Counted from the stretch's first letter, positions 34,727 to 47,588 are shown. The stretch: DNA of 64,000 nt from Bimuria novae-zelandiae CBS 107.79 (GCA_010015655.1 ML976701.1:526052-590051), one strand, 5' to 3'. Made by a program: numbers and translations. The notes: generated by a model from the sequence alone, not told the origin.

Positions 34727-35315
34727 CTCGAGCTGCTGGGCCGCAAGGGTGCACAATGTAGGGACGTCATAGCTACTTACTGCATTCAGCGAGCTCGACA
34801 GCTTTGACAAACAGTAAGTTCAGTTGGAAGGACCACATGATCGGAGACGTGCAACACGACGTCACAACGAGTGAAGTGAATGACCAAGGGCACTAGCGCG
34901 TTTAATCCGAATCGAGATCAAAGATTGTCTTTTCTGTTCTCATTGGCGGCTTTGTACGAGAGCTTGTCTGTCTGAGGGTTGATGATACTACGTCATACTG
35001 TTGTGACACACGGACGCTACCGACGAATGCGGTAATGACATTGATTCAGGGTTCAAAACAGGTGCTGCGCGTGGCTTCAACGCGTTTGCAGCCACTCCGC
35101 GTGAAACTGCCGGTGCCTGGACTTGTGGCCGTGTATTCTGATGTGTTCGCTCATCCAGACTCGTATAGCACTTCTCCGATCATTGGGCTACCTTCAGGAG
35201 TTGATTCCCCTCGGCCCGACCTTTCCGCAGTCCCACCAAGCCCCATTCTTTCCGTGACATTGCCTTGGAAGCGATGTTGCCACAAGAGAAACTTGCAAAA
35301 TGCGAGCGTTGCAGA
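34727..35315. other. Intergenic, no gene recognised
   Basis: The region holds upstream DNA of the stress gene and the 3' flank of the RING gene. A CACATGATCGGAGACGTGC stretch is present but is not assigned. No ORF has motifs. Confidence 0.35.
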
Positions 35316-36171
35316 TCAACCGCATGTCATTGCTCGCCCAGCTTCAGACTGGTCTTGAAGTGGTTCTTCGTACTGCACCTCACGGTCCCACTCCACCACC
35401 TTCGTGAAGGGACTCCTCAACCACGCATACAACTCGTGTAGAAACAGTCGGGCATTCTCCCGGCCCAGAAAATCGGTCAAGAGATTCTCTGCATGGCCGT
35501 CACTGGCTTTCAGGTCTACCCTCTTCAGTATAGCCACGATATACGAAAGCAGAAACTCTGCATTGCTGCTAGTAGTTGCTCCATCTGATGGGCCGTTTTC
35601 GGGGTCGGTATGGAGGAAGGTGAACACACGAAGCTCTCTTCGTATCCACGTTCGCGCTTTGGACTGGAGCTCTGGAGAATTCGCAACCATTTCCGGCGTC
35701 ACCTCTTGAAAGCCAGAAAAAGGGTTGCTTCCGATGTGGAAGGAGTACAGCTTGTGTCGATATACGTGTCGGCGCCGAAGAACGGCTGCATCGGGTTGCG
35801 GACGCTCATACGGGCGTCGTGACAGACGAGAGCTATGTGGTAGGTTGTGGTAGGGGTGCGACACAGTGGAAGCATTTCTAGGGCGTGGCACAGCGTAATG
35901 CTTGAAATCGGTGGGTGATCGCCAGTCATACTGGACGGCCGTGACATCGGCTTTACCTATAAACCATCAGTGTCATATTCTTGATAACAGCATTCAACAA
36001 GGCGAATAACCTACATAGCGGGCAGGTAGGACGCTGCTGCGTCCACGATACTAAGCATATAAAATCGAATGCGCAGTGGTTGCACGGAACCGCGACTGCG
36101 CGTTCAGTGACGGCAGAGAGGCAGATGACGCAAACATCTTCATCTTCACGCGAGACGGGCTTCGCTTCCAT
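35316..36171 (-). CDS. Topors-like RING finger E3 ligase, 265 aa
   Basis: Exon 1 is 36171-36015 and exon 2 is 35956-35316. The intron (GTAGGT...ATAG) splits the last RING cysteine codon and yields CPLC-KADVTAVQYDW. The RING is near the N-terminus: DVCVICLSAV, VAVPCNHCAFDFICLVSW, TCPLC, with a Cys in the loop. The rest reads YDWRSPTDF, a basic Arg-rich stretch (RPYERPQPDAAVLRRRHVY), then helices (MVANSPELQSKARTWIRREL, LLSYIVAILKRVDLK, FLHELYAWLRSPF). That order is seen in fungal relatives of Topors/ICP0-type RING proteins, which are ubiquitin or SUMO ligases. The substrate is unknown. It is divergent from the HAD gene, with about 220-280 bp between starts. Confidence 0.85.
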
Positions 36172-36453
36172 GCGCTGGTGTAGGTAGAAGAACGGGAGGC
36201 ATCATCGCATGCGATTCCGAGGCATCGGAAGTGCGGCGACTGGTCCGTGCTTCATGGACGAGTCGCGACTTCCGAAAAGTACGGGTCGCTGTTTCCTCAA
36301 CGAGTGCCAAATGTGAGCGTCGTCCAACGTCTGCCTCCCCATCCGCACGCGCCTCGGCCGCGACCTCTCCTGGGCCACTCCTTCCTGGGCTATATGCTCC
36401 TCGCATCAACCAGACGATTCGCATCGCCGTCCACATTTCGCGCTTTGCCGACC
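36172..36453. promoter_or_regulatory. Shared divergent promoter (RING ligase / HAD-SAK protein)
   Basis: Start codons of the two divergent genes are 222-282 bp apart, so this is probably a two-way promoter. The plus strand is open in frame with the HAD gene from 36247, and an alternative ATG lies at 36394. Confidence 0.4.
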
Positions 36454-38128
36454 ATGCTCGCGACTTCGACGCGGCCTGCGCACAATGCAGGTCGCAACGG
36501 CAACGGAAAGCCAGCCTACCACACCGTGACCGCACTCAAGCGGTGGTCATGCGACGATAACGACCTGCCTTCCGTGACCGAAATCAAATCCATCCACGTA
36601 TACGACTTCGACAATACGCTGTTCGCAAGTCCACTGCCAAACAAGCAGATCTGGAACGGCCCTACCGTGGGCCAGCTCGCTTCACCGGACGTGTTCATAA
36701 ACGGTGGCTGGTGGCACGACTCGAGGATACTAGCAGCGACCGGCGAAGGTGCGGATAAAGAGGAGGCACGCGCCTGGAAGGGCTGGTGGAACGAGAGCAT
36801 CGTGCAACTCGTAGAGCTGTCTATGCAACAGAAAGATGCCCTGAGTGTGCTCCTTACGGGTCGCTCAGTGAAAGGGTTTTCCGACCTCATCAAGCGCATC
36901 GTACGGAGCAGGAACCTGAAGTTCGACATGGTCTGCCTGAAGCCGAGCGTTGGGCCTGCTGGACAGAAGTTCAAGTCGACCATGGAGTTCAAGCAGGAGT
37001 TGCTGAAGGATATTGTGTACACATATAAGGATGCAGACGACATTCGAATATACGAGGACCGGGTGAAGCAGCACGTCTTTCCATCGGCTTCATACCAGAC
37101 GCTTACTGACTGTGCATAGTGCCAAAGGATTCCGGGATTTTTTTTTCCAGTTCAACAAGGACTTGATGAATGGCCAGCTTCCGACATCCCGGAAATCCAT
37201 AGTTGCAGAAGTCGTACAGGTTGAAGAGAACGCAACCCAACTCGACCCAGTCACCGAAATCGCCGAGATCCAGCGCATCATCAACTCACACAACTTGCAG
37301 GTCAAGGCCGGCAATGCACCGCCTAACATGCCTCCTTACCAGGTCAAGAAGACCGTGTTCTACACTGGCTACATGATAGCGAAGGATGTGAGCGAGAAGT
37401 TGGCTTCTTTGGTGAAGCTGCCGTCAGGAACACCGGAGGGCGACATTCGCATCCTTGCTAATAGCATTCTCATCACACCGAAGCCCGCCCCGAAGAGCAT
37501 CCTCGACAAGGTGGGAGGCATCGGCAACAAGGTGGTCTGGAAAGTGACAGGCGTCTCTTGTTTCGAGAACAAGCTTTGGGCAGCACGCTTGGAGCCTGTG
37601 CCCAAGACCACCAAATACTACTCCGAGAATCCCAGCCCCACGGTGGTGCTCGCCATTAGGAAAGGCGGACGTCCAGCAGATGCGGCCAGGATACAGAACT
37701 GGCACCCCGTTCCAGAAGATGAAGCACACATATTCGAGAGCGTTGTTGGCGAGAAAGTGGTGTTGCGAATCGAAGAAGAGCATGCAAACGAAAACCAGTA
37801 CGAGAGCTACTTCCCCAACAAGGGGTATAACAAGCGGGCGCACGATGATGATGATGGCAATGGCCGGTCATACCAGCCACGTGCTCACGATGATAGGCGA
37901 CAGAAAGGTCCTGGAGGCTACCGTGGAGGCCATCGCGACCGCGGACACGGCGGGTACAGAAACCCCTCGTATGGTGGCGGAAGGGGAGGACGAGGTGGCG
38001 GTGGGTATCGTGGAGATCGTGGCGGTGGCCGAGGTCGTGGACGGGGAGCTCCGTCGTCGACTTACCGCAGTCTCGATGATGTTGACAGGAATGGTCCGGG
38101 CCAAGCTGGCCCTGATTCGTATTACTGA
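36454..38128 (+). CDS. HAD-family Swiss-army-knife RNA-repair-like protein with RGG tail, 541 aa
   Basis: Exon 1 is 36454-37070 and exon 2 is 37120-38128. The ATG at 36454 has the context ACCATG; an in-frame ATG at 36394 would add 20 residues (MLLASTRRFASPSTFRALPT, perhaps a mitochondrial presequence). The HAD nucleophile motif is VYDFDNTLF, with D51, D53 and T55. LSVLLTGRSVKGFSDLI and IRIYEDRVKHAKGFRDFF are the later HAD motifs (T/S and K...DD-type acidic loop). Fungal proteins of this type carry a HAD domain related to bacterial Swiss-army-knife RNA-repair proteins; the biochemical role is poorly known. The C-terminus (about 450-541) is an RGG/GGYRG-rich tail, typical of RNA binding. The intron is GC-AG (GCACGT...CATAG) with branch-like CTGAC; only this choice gives the family string EDRVKHAKGF. 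Confidence 0.85.
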
Positions 38129-38989
38129 GCTGATGCTGCCTCTTACGACCACAGTCAGCTACAGACGAGGCGTATACGATGATTCATCAAGTGCAAGGCA
38201 GGCGAGCGTCTACATCTACCAGGCGCAGCCACACCATCCGGAGCATGTCACGTCACAAGCATTTGTTGTACCACCAGTAAGGCGTTATGGTTCAAGCGCA
38301 GGATAGCGAACTGAGGATACCCGATTACAATACAACAGACACCTTCATGAATTAATACTCGGACTGAGTGCTTCCGTGAACAGTGAAAGGCAATCACCCC
38401 GGCCCATCTGACCAAAACGCGCTAAGCCCCCGTGGGGATAGCATCTAGTGCCCTGCGTCCCAGGTACCCGCAATCGTCCCACGTGCATCCCTCCATCACA
38501 TCTTATCGCCGTGTTTGACTGGCAGAGCAGCCAGCGATCCTCATCATGTCTGACACGCGACCTTGCAACCTAGCCTGTGTGACCCCTTCCATGACGCTGC
38601 GCCTTCAGTGGCTCAGCATTCCTCATTGCTCTCGCTCCTTCATATACCGTCCAATCTTCCGGGCGCGTCCTCAGAAGCTACCTCGCTACACCACCTACGA
38701 CCTACCGCTTTCGGACTTCAAACGCGTACGCTACGGTATACTACCAGCAACCACTTGCGTAAGACGGCGTTGTCTCACAGCGTATTGCGGAGTGGACCTC
38801 GGGCCCACCTATCAGGCTGAAGAGATAGGGAACGTTCAAGGTGCGGCGGCGGATCGTCACTCGCGAAAGCTTGTAATACGCTCCGTCGATCGCGGACACG
38901 CCGCAGGCCAATCTGTACCTGCTTTCTGGAGCCTAGCTGGGGATATTTTGTTTGTGTAACCTCGCAATGATGGCCGGCCGGGTGCAGTC
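38129..38989. other. Intergenic, no gene recognised
   Basis: The left part is the 3' flank of the HAD gene. An ORF starting at 38546 has no family features and is not called. The right end leads into the RNase T2 promoter. Confidence 0.35.
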
Positions 38990-38996
38990 TATAAAG
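38990..38996 (+). promoter_or_regulatory. TATA box of the RNase T2 gene
   Basis: TATAAAG lies 64 nt upstream of the chosen ATG at 39054, a normal distance for a TATA-driven gene with a short leader. It also argues against starting at the earlier in-frame codon near 38952. Confidence 0.5.
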
Positions 38997-39053
38997 GATG
39001 GGGTCGCACTGTTAAGAGAGTCAGTCGCACCAGACGCAGTTACCTCGGACACA

Positions 39054-40347
39054 ATGGCTTCTTCAGTACCTTCGATTAGAACGCTTTCGAAGCTCGCCGT
39101 GGGCGGCGCGCAGATATTGCTCGGGGGCGGACAGACCGTGTTGGGAGGGACACCGCAGACGTGCTCGAATCCCCAGTTGAGCTGTCACAACACGACTATT
39201 GTGCAGGATCTTTGCTGCTTCAATTCTCCAGGTGGTCAATTGTTGCAGACCCAGTTCTGGGACACGGCACCTGCGACTGGCCCCGATGATTCTTGGACTA
39301 TCCACGGGTTATGGTATGTTTCTATCACCATGCTCATTATAGCAGGAGTAGGGATGCTAATGGGTGCATAGGCCAGATCGCTGCGACGGCACGTACGATG
39401 CGAACTGTGATTCCACGCGCGTTTACTCGAACATTAGTGCCATCATTCAATCGTTCGGCAAGACCGAACTTCTAAATTACATGAGCACATATTGGAAGGA
39501 CTACAACGGCGACGATGAGACGTTCTGGGAGCACGAGTGGAGCAAGCATGGCACCTGCATCTCCACGCTCGAGCCACAGTGCTACTCAGACCACACCGCC
39601 ACAGAAGAAGTCGTAGACTACTTCCAAAAGGCCGTTGACCTCTTCAAGTCGCTTCCTAGCTACGAGTGGCTCGCTCAGGCAGGGATCACGCCTTCTACAA
39701 CTAAAATCTACACAACCGCGGAAATCCAAGCCGCCCTCGCAGCCAACCGGCCAGGTGTGTCTGTAACGCTGGGCTGCAAGTCGGGCGTCTTCAACGAGAT
39801 CTGGTACCACTACGATGTGCGAGGCTCGCTCCAAACCGGCGAATTCGTCGCGGCCGACCCCGACGGCACGAAGTCCACCTGTCCGTCCACGGGGATCAAG
39901 TACCTCCCAAAGAACAGCGGCGGCACCACGCCCGCGCCCACGACGACCGGCTCGGGCTCTACGCCCACGAGCACCGCTGCGCCGGGCACACCGTTCAGCG
40001 GAAAGGGCTACCTGAATGTGAACACGGGCGGTGTGAAGAAGGGCTGCATCATCTCGGCAGGGACATGGTATACCAGTGGTACTTGCGCGACGTTTACGGC
40101 TGCGTCGAGCGGGGATGGGTTCATGCTTACGTCTAGCAAGGGCAAGTGCGGTGTTGTGAGCGGGACATTTACGTGTGGAACCAGTGTGAGCACGGCCATT
40201 GCTTTCACAGCTGTGGATGGCAAGTTGGCGGCTGGCGGGAATGCCGCGTGGAGTGCGGATAAGGTCGCGAGTGGGAGTACGCAAGTGCCAGTTTTCGCAG
40301 GAGCGGATCATAGTACGGCGTTGGAGATTGTGTGGCAGGGTCTGTAG
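39054..40347 (+). CDS. Secreted ribonuclease T2, 411 aa
   Basis: Exon 1 is 39054-39313 and exon 2 is 39372-40347; the GTATGT...CATAG intron splits the Trp of the first catalytic motif. T2 RNases cut single-stranded RNA through a 2',3'-cyclic phosphate, outside the cell or in the vacuole. CAS I is WTIHGLWPD (catalytic His about 84). CAS II is [12 protein letters not shown] (about 137-148, His140, Glu141, His145). Cysteines typical of the fungal family are present ([16 protein letters not shown]). The N-terminus (residues 1-32, moderately hydrophobic) probably acts as a signal sequence but is weak. A Thr/Ser/Gly/Pro linker (about 270-295) joins a C-terminal domain of about 115 residues, as in Rny1-type RNases. 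No defects are seen. Confidence 0.92.
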
Positions 40348-40509
40348 AGATATCGCTACTCCTTTTTGAATTTATAGAGTTAGATTTCGCTTTCTCGTTC
40401 ACGTTTGGCGTAGCGTTGTGTATTGTGGTAACTTTCGAGCCCACGCGCAAACGAAGAGGTCCTATACCATGCACGACAGTCGGAAGTCGGCCGTTCGAAG
40501 CGCAAAACA

Positions 40510-40983
40510 AGATGACCACGAGCTATAAAAGCCCTTCTCTCGCACCCGTTCTTCTTTCCTTACACGCCACTTCCCGCACTGCTTTGGGTACTAAAATAGG
40601 TGACGATACGATCCCATGGGTCCTTGCGTCTCTCCAAAACCTAGCAGGTCCTCGTACATGGAGTCTCGCGCCTCCTCGGAGAAACAAACTTTCTATCGCC
40701 TTCGACCTATGGGCCTCCCCATGTCTCTCTAAAATTGCACCGGCACCAAAACGATGGTGTCCGCGTGCCTCCGCGCTTATCTTCGGAAGACCCTTCTCGC
40801 GCAGCTTTGGGGCGACTAAAAGAGATAGATGCAAAGGCAACACGATGGACCTCGTGTCTTGCTAAAAACAAACGCAAGATTAAGAAATGGAGTCTGCATG
40901 CTTCTTCCCTCTTCGGAAGGTCCTTCGCGCAGCTTTGTGCACTAAAATCAGAGTCGCTATCGATCTATGGGCCTCCCTGTGCC
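40510..40983. repeat. Degenerate tandem array, left part (units about 100-132 bp)
   Basis: Related blocks recur in one orientation. Each has a GTGTCCGCGTGCCTCCGCGC-like anchor, then CTTCTCGCGCAGCTTTGG, then ACTAAAA, then CTATGGGCCTCC. Anchors lie near 40663, 40761 and 40893. The array is cut at 40983 by the hAT element and resumes at 61657 in the same orientation. Units have drifted strongly and show no convincing reading frame. Confidence 0.75.
40976..40983. repeat. 8-bp target duplication of hAT element (left)
   Basis: CCTGTGCC directly precedes the left hAT end. CATGTGCC follows the right end at 61657-61664; seven of eight bases agree. Eight-base duplications are the rule for hAT transposons. 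Confidence 0.7.
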
Positions 40984-41080
40984 CAGAGCTCGTAACGGAC
41001 CGATCTCAGATCCGGATCCATGGAGCTCCGTCCCAATTAGGCAACTCCATGAGCTACGTAGCTCCATGGATCTAGACGGA
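40984..41080. repeat. hAT left end with subterminal palindromes
   Basis: The end starts CAGAGCTCGTAACGGACC. GATCCGGATCCATGGAGCT (41010-41028) and AGCTCCATGGATC (41060-41072) form an inverted pair that could fold as a hairpin. The right end has AGCTCCATGGATCCGGAGCT at 61617-61636. Confidence 0.7.
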
Positions 41081-41089
41081 GCAAAGGGC

Positions 41090-42435
41090 TAGTCTCATAG
41101 TAGTTAGTATAGTAGTTGCCCAGCGTTTGTTAGAAAGCTTAGTATATCAGATTCTCGCGTCGCTGCTGTAAATTAACGATTTGACGTCGCACGTTCGAGT
41201 ACGTCGTGTAGCTATAGGGCCTTTTTATACGTTTATTTTCTATCAAAATAGACGCCTGCGCCTACATTTTTAAACTAAATTACTACTAAATAATTAACGC
41301 ATTTTATAAATTCTCTACTACTAATATTTATACTAGTTACTTAATAATCTCTACCTAACTTTAAAATCTATTTAGAGTATATCTAAAGCCTTTAGGATTT
41401 AATTTTAGTGTTAATTAGTTAAGATTTAATAGAGTTATAGGGGTAAATAGTAATCTTAAAATAATATAATTTAAGGGTGAAATTATCGTAATTATCTTAA
41501 TTACTCTTTTACTACAAGAAAATATCCTAAAATATTATATTAAAATTATTTATTAAAAAGCCTTAGCTACTACTAGCCTAAGAACTTTATGTAAAGCTTT
41601 TAAAGCTCTATTTAAATATTCCTAATAACTTTAGTTTTATATTAAGATTACTTATCTAGTAACTAAAGTAAACTAGAGCTTCTTATATATTTTTAATAAG
41701 AGATACCTAACGTGCTATAATTATATTTTTATTTAGGCTAAAAACTCTTTTAAATTTATTACTTATAGTAGTTGTAGCGTATACGTTAATTGCTATATAA
41801 GAGAGACTAGAATACCTTAACTAAATAATAAAAAGCCTCTAGTACTTAAAAAAATATAAGCTACTAGTATAATCCTTTTATAAATACGTAATAATTTTAT
41901 TATTAATAGTCCTTATAGGCGCTAGTGTTATAGACTTTTTACCTAATTAATTTATTATAAAATTAAATAACTTATACCTTAATTACTATGTAGAATTAGG
42001 GCGTTTAATAGGCCTTAAAGGCTTCTACATAACTATAGGAAAGCTACTATAATTATCCATAAAGAATTATTTAACTTTTATAAGCTAGTCTATGGCGTGA
42101 TCCTTGCCCTAGAGCTCTATATAACTAGCTACTTTCTATTAAGGATTAAGTATTATAGCAGTAGCGTATAATAGACTCTTAGTAGTTAAATTATAGTACT
42201 TCTAAGCCTTGTTATAGGCCTGATCCATGCTAATGTAGATTTCTTTATTGCTATAGGTCTATAAGGTGTGAGTTTTTAGCTTCTTTAGGGTGTCTATTAT
42301 TAAAATAAGTATAAAAGATACTAATATAATTTAAGGCTCCTTTTCCTACTTCTTAAAATATTTTTTAAGCTTTAAAGTAGCCTCTTAAAATAGTATAAGG
42401 ACTATTAAAAAATTGCAACTTATTATTAGTACTTT
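41090..42435 (-). pseudogene. RIP-decayed hAT interior (transposase 3' part expected)
   Basis: Extremely TA-rich sequence with stops in all frames and few CpA or TpG dinucleotides. By position it should encode the transposase C-terminal dimerisation region on the minus strand, but I cannot read any motif. It ends at the copia target site ACTTT. Confidence 0.45.
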
Positions 42436-42716
42436 TGTCAGATATGAGGGTATTTTTTTAATAAAGAAAGTCACTGTGAGATGATTGTGTGTATATTGAT
42501 GATGGAAACCGTGGCTGTGCGCGAGGTGTCTATCTAGCGTCGTTTGACGCTTGCACTATATAGGCTAGTGTAGGGGCAGTAGTGCGCCAGCCTCCCTTCT
42601 TCGTCCTATCGCACTCTAGGTGATAATTTAGGTAAAAAGACAGTAAATTAGTCGCACTTATACTATAAGTAATAGTATAACTTACTATAATATATAATAG
42701 GTCATTTAATCTAACA
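42436..42716. repeat. Copia left LTR (3' LTR in element sense)
   Basis: 281 bp, TGTCAG...CTAACA. The right end of the LTR is followed by CACCCCCTTAGCTTAGGC, the complement of the purine tract. Confidence 0.88.
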
Positions 42717-43795
42717 CACCCCCTTAGCTTAGGCTTATCCTTAAGCTAGATATAAGTTATTTGCTAATTACACTCTTGCTTATAGTCTAAAAGCTTTTAT
42801 GCTTTATTCTAGTTTATATAGGTTAATTTCTTAGTTAGTAATCTTTCCTGCGACGTCCTTAAGTCCTAGTTTATTTAGAGACTTAGTTTATTTACTAGCT
42901 AGCAGAGCTTTCGTAAGACTATCTACTACTATTTTTTTCTAATTATTAATACTAGACTTTAATAGCTCCGCGTAACACTTCTTATTAAAGCTAATAATTA
43001 TAGATATTAACATGCCTTAGTTTTATCTATAGCTTAGCTATTTCTTTAGTAACGAGTTAAATAGTCTGTTAATTGTCGCAATTAATCGTAATTATTAATA
43101 GTAAGAGCTTAATCTTAAGCTTAGCAATTAGCTATGCTATAAAAATAGCTTCTTTAGTAACTTATAATAGGGCTAGTAGCTTAGCTTTAGTTATTAATAT
43201 AGTAACTGTGTCCTGTTTATTTACTTTCTAGGCAATAAGTCTACTAAATAGCTTAATAATATATCCTTAAAAGCTTTTATAGTTAAAGGTATTATCTATA
43301 AATAACGCGTTGCTTGCAACTTCGTATGTGTCTACTCCTTTAAAGCGTAGTACTAATATTTATATAGAGGATAGGTATAGCAGCACGTGGTTAGCAGCGT
43401 TATAATATTTATTACTTAAATTAGTAAGGAACTGTAATAACTAAGAACTTATAAAAGTAATATCTAGGCGCGTAGTTACTATAGCATAGAGGATTAATTT
43501 AATCTTTCGCTAGGATTAATTAATTTCTATCTTCGAGGCAAGTCCTTCTTAGGGGAGTAGCTTAATTACTACTATTAAGGTATCGTACCGTATATCGCGT
43601 TATTTAACTAGGCAATTAATCTTATCCACGTAGGACGCTTAAAATAGCTAGAGCAATCTACTAGGGCGGTCTCTAATAACTTTAACTTTTAAAAACTACT
43701 AGAGGTCTTTTCTACTAGTAAGGGAGAATTTTAAACTTAGTTATTTTATTACTACGTTAGCAACGTGCTTCTAATCCTTTATATAAGTAATAATA

Positions 43796-43955
43796 AAGTC
43801 GTCTATATAAAAGAAGATAATAATGCTATCTTTAATTATATAGCATGGCTCGTGTGGGACGGCGGCAAAGCCAAGGTCTCGGAGCACTCGGGTGAACTCT
43901 CGTTGCTATAGTAATAGAGAGATTCGCAGACCATACAGTGCCTTATACAGCTATA
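43796..43955 (-). pseudogene. Copia reverse transcriptase core
   Basis: Minus-strand reading gives LYKALYGLR, then QREFTRVLRDLGFAAVPHEP after one stop, then IIFFYIDDFI. YIDD is the catalytic Y-x-D-D box. Trp-to-stop changes fit RIP. Enzyme activity is not expected. Confidence 0.85.
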
Positions 43956-46857
43956 GGATAGTGCTAGATCAGGTGTATCCTTATAGCATTCTTATGTAGA
44001 TTTCTTTGTCTAACTTTGCGTAGACGAAAGCGTTAGTAACGTCGTATTAGCTAAGCTCTAGATTAAAGCGAGCTGCTATAGCTATAAGTAGGTAAAAGGA
44101 TTATCCTGCGAGTGTGGCAGCGTAGGTATCTTAAGTAGTAATATATTGTTATTAATCTCCACGCACTACTAGTCTAGCCTTATACTTTTAAAAGTAGTAG
44201 TGTTTATTAAGCTTATAGGTGTAGACCTATATATAGTTAAGGATTTAATAGTTTACTAATTGCGCTTAGGCGACGGGCACCTCGCTCTATAACTTTATCT
44301 CTTTATAGCTTTATAAGTATGATTGCTTGGCATTCTTCTATATTTTAAATAGTGGGTGATCTTCTATCCTTGTTCTGCAAGATAGAGGTTTTAGTAAAGA
44401 GCTTTAGTATAGCTTTTTACCTGCTTTAGGCATGCGTCTAAATTGCGCTTTATTAAGTAGCTTGCTATTATATGTTCCTATACTTCCTGCTTTAGTGCCT
44501 GCTAAAAAGGTAGCTGCCTATAGCATAGTAAGTTAATGTTTTAACTGTAATTACACTATAAGTAGTAGTTTACTATAAAATTTAGTATAATTACTAGCTA
44601 TTAATTGTGCGAGTAGTGCAATAGGTAGTAGTATTATTAGTAATAATAGATAGGTATAGTTAACTTTCCTCCCTTAATTATACTCTAGAGTGTTATTATC
44701 CTCTTAGGAGTCTGTTATTAGCTCATCCTTATAGAAAGACTTAGTATTTTGTTGTTCTAGTAGTAAGGGTAATAGCTCTACTAATTAGGTCTATACTATA
44801 ATCTCTTTATAAGTGCTGTGTATAAGGTTATTTATTAGGTCTTCTATCTTGCCTAAGAATACTAATTATTTATTAAAAATAACGTTGCAAGTACTAATAA
44901 CCTTCGTAAGGAAGGGGATTTATATCCTTTAAATATTTATTAATTAATAGCCTACTAGGTATCTAATCTATACTTTTAGATTAAGTCTTTAGAGCTTGCT
45001 CTTGCCGCGTTTTATATCGTTAGTTATAATAAAGGCTTTACAGCCGTAGGCCCTAAGATAAGCCTGATTAGGTTTCTTTAGCTAGGTAATAATACTATTC
45101 TAGAGGGCAACTATCGTAAAGAATACTTCGTATAGTAATTGCTATTTATTAGCGTAGTTTAGTATTTAATTATAGAGGTATACAGTTGCTTATATAATTT
45201 CTAGCTATAGCGTCTAGGGAAGGTTAGCGTTAAGTTACATTATATAACTTTTTTCCTTAATTACACCCCCTAAGCGTTTAGCGCTTTTATTTTACGCTTA
45301 GGTATTAGGTGCTAAAGACTTAATAATAATACCTTCGCTAATACACCACTTGTTAACGTCTTGTTTAACTAAGAAGATCTTATTATTAGATTTAATTACT
45401 TTAATTATAATCTTAAACTATACTTTTATAAATAGTATAAATTTCTTTAGTAGCTTAATAATTATCCGCGCTAGTCTATTGTCTTTAAAGTAGAAATCTT
45501 AAGCTATGCCTAAGAATCTATTAATAATAAGTATTTAGCTTTTCTTGCTGGTGGAGCTTTCTTGCTCGAAGTCGTGAAAGTCGATAGTAATTCTTTTACT
45601 AGGGCTATTATTGCTCTATCTAGCCTATCTTTGTATTTGTCGCTTAAGTTTCGATTGTCTATAAGCATCGCATTAGACCGTGGTAGGTCCTTTAAGGCGC
45701 ACCCCCTTAAAGTAATTTATAGTATGTTTAAGCGCCTAAGGTCTTAGGTGGCCTAATTATTTATACTAGGTAATTACATCTACCTTCTAGGCTTATCTTT
45801 TAGTTTATAAGTTAGTCTTATATATAGCATAAGTTACACTCTTTATCGTAGTATAGCTTATTAATATTCTAAACTCTAGTACCTATTAATCGTGTATCTC
45901 TTAGAGTTCTATAAGGACTATATTATCTTTTTACTTAATTATTGTTAGTTCTACCTACGTATCCCACTAGAGGCCTTGCCTCTAAAGTAGTTAGAAAGAT
46001 ACTAGATTGCATAGCAGTTTAGGATAGTAGGCAACGTTGTTAAGCCTTAGTATCTAATTCCTTTATCCGCTTCTAACGTATAGATAGACGCTCCTATATC
46101 CCTTTATCTATACTTATAATAAACCTACCTATATAAAGTCTCCTGGCGACGGTGGCCGCATTAAGATAAATTAATTAATATTATTAAAGATGTGGCAAGT
46201 GGTGCCTAAATCGAGGATCGCTAAGTAGCGCAGTAGGTACGTGTTTAGGTCTAAGTAGTAGGATGCGGCATTAAAGCTTGCTAAGAGATTAGTAATTTTC
46301 TATTTATCTAGTTATTTATTATTAGCCTTAGTAATTTAAGTTAGGGTAGGTGTATATAATTATTTAATTCTTAGCGTTTAAGTCTTCTGTCTTTTTAACG
46401 CTCTTAAGCTATTTTAAAGCTTTAGGTTATTTTCTATCCTATTACAGATTAGGGCAACTATGTTTAGTCTTAGTTTAAACTACTCTAGCTATTTATCTAA
46501 GAAGGCATATAAGCAGTCCTGCAGATTATAACGCTATTTATAAGTAGGGTATTTTATACCCCTAGCTATTACTAGCATATTGTTAAGATTACTTACGGAC
46601 TACTTAGTTTTAGTATAATAACTATCCTTTCGTTAATTATAGGGTCTGCCCTAAGGATTAGATAATACTCTATCGTCTATAAGAGAGACGTCCCTGTCTA
46701 TAGTCTAAGTAGTTTTACTACTGTTAGCGAGAGATAATCCTATAGTAGTAAAAGCGCCTTTTTATTTTCTCTTAATTAGGTGCTAGAGGATTATATATTC
46801 TTAGAAGAGTTTTATTATAACTTTGCGAGTAACCGTTGCAACCGATCTTCTATGTTG

Positions 46858-47124
46858 TTAGAAGGTAGCAACCCATACGGGTGCAACCGGAAGTACAGCC
46901 TTCTGGAAGTCATCTTTTGCAGAGTCTAGCGTGAGTACTTCAGCAACTCGGTTGCTTTCAGCCTCTGTCGCTGCATGATCGTACTCTGATAACCATGTAG
47001 ACCACTGCCCAGGTGATCTCATGGGTTTGAGGGCTTCTTGATACCTTACCCTCGCCCGTCTATATTCTTCTTGTGTGTCGACTCTAACTATAACCATAAG
47101 ATTATTAACCCATTCTCTTATCAT
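46858..47124 (-). pseudogene. Copia gag fragment in un-mutated island
   Basis: An 88-residue open frame contains PGQWSTWLSEYDHAATEAES and LPVAPVWVATF, motifs of fungal copia Gag. Unlike the rest of the element, about 46830-47400 has normal base composition and no RIP stops. Upstream sequence to about 47380 on the same strand is also un-mutated but holds frame breaks. The fragment lacks the nucleocapsid end. Confidence 0.75.
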
Positions 47125-47588
47125 TAATTCGGGGGTACAGCAATTGTGCTGGAGATGTGCCGAGACCGTTATTTAAACGTAGGTAACTACCTTATGGAGG
47201 TTTGTTTTTTCTTCTCGGTATTCGCGATCGGTGATTTTGTAATCTTCGAGGAGGATCTTGTACGTCTCCATATCGTCTTTGTACGCCTTTGCGCCTTGTG
47301 TAGAGAGGTGCGACGGTTGCGCTGGCAGGGCATTAGGATTCGCTGCCACGTATGCAGGTGATGGTTGGTATAATACGACCAGCGGAGGTTGCGGCCTTAT
47401 AGGCTTCTACAGTAGTTCATCCGTTAGTATTAGGTTAATAATTCTCTATACTTCTAGGGATTAGTATCTTATTTTAAGTTGCCTAAGCCACGGCGTGTAG
47501 GTTGTATAGTCTAACAGGATCACTGTGGGATCTCTAAGTGTTAATAGAGCCATAATAATCAATGTATTAAGGCAGTGAGACTCTTAAT

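Noticed and set aside
38546..38959. 137-codon ORF upstream of RNase T2
   Set aside because: No motifs, Arg/Ser/Leu-rich, and it overlaps the probable promoter of the RNase gene.
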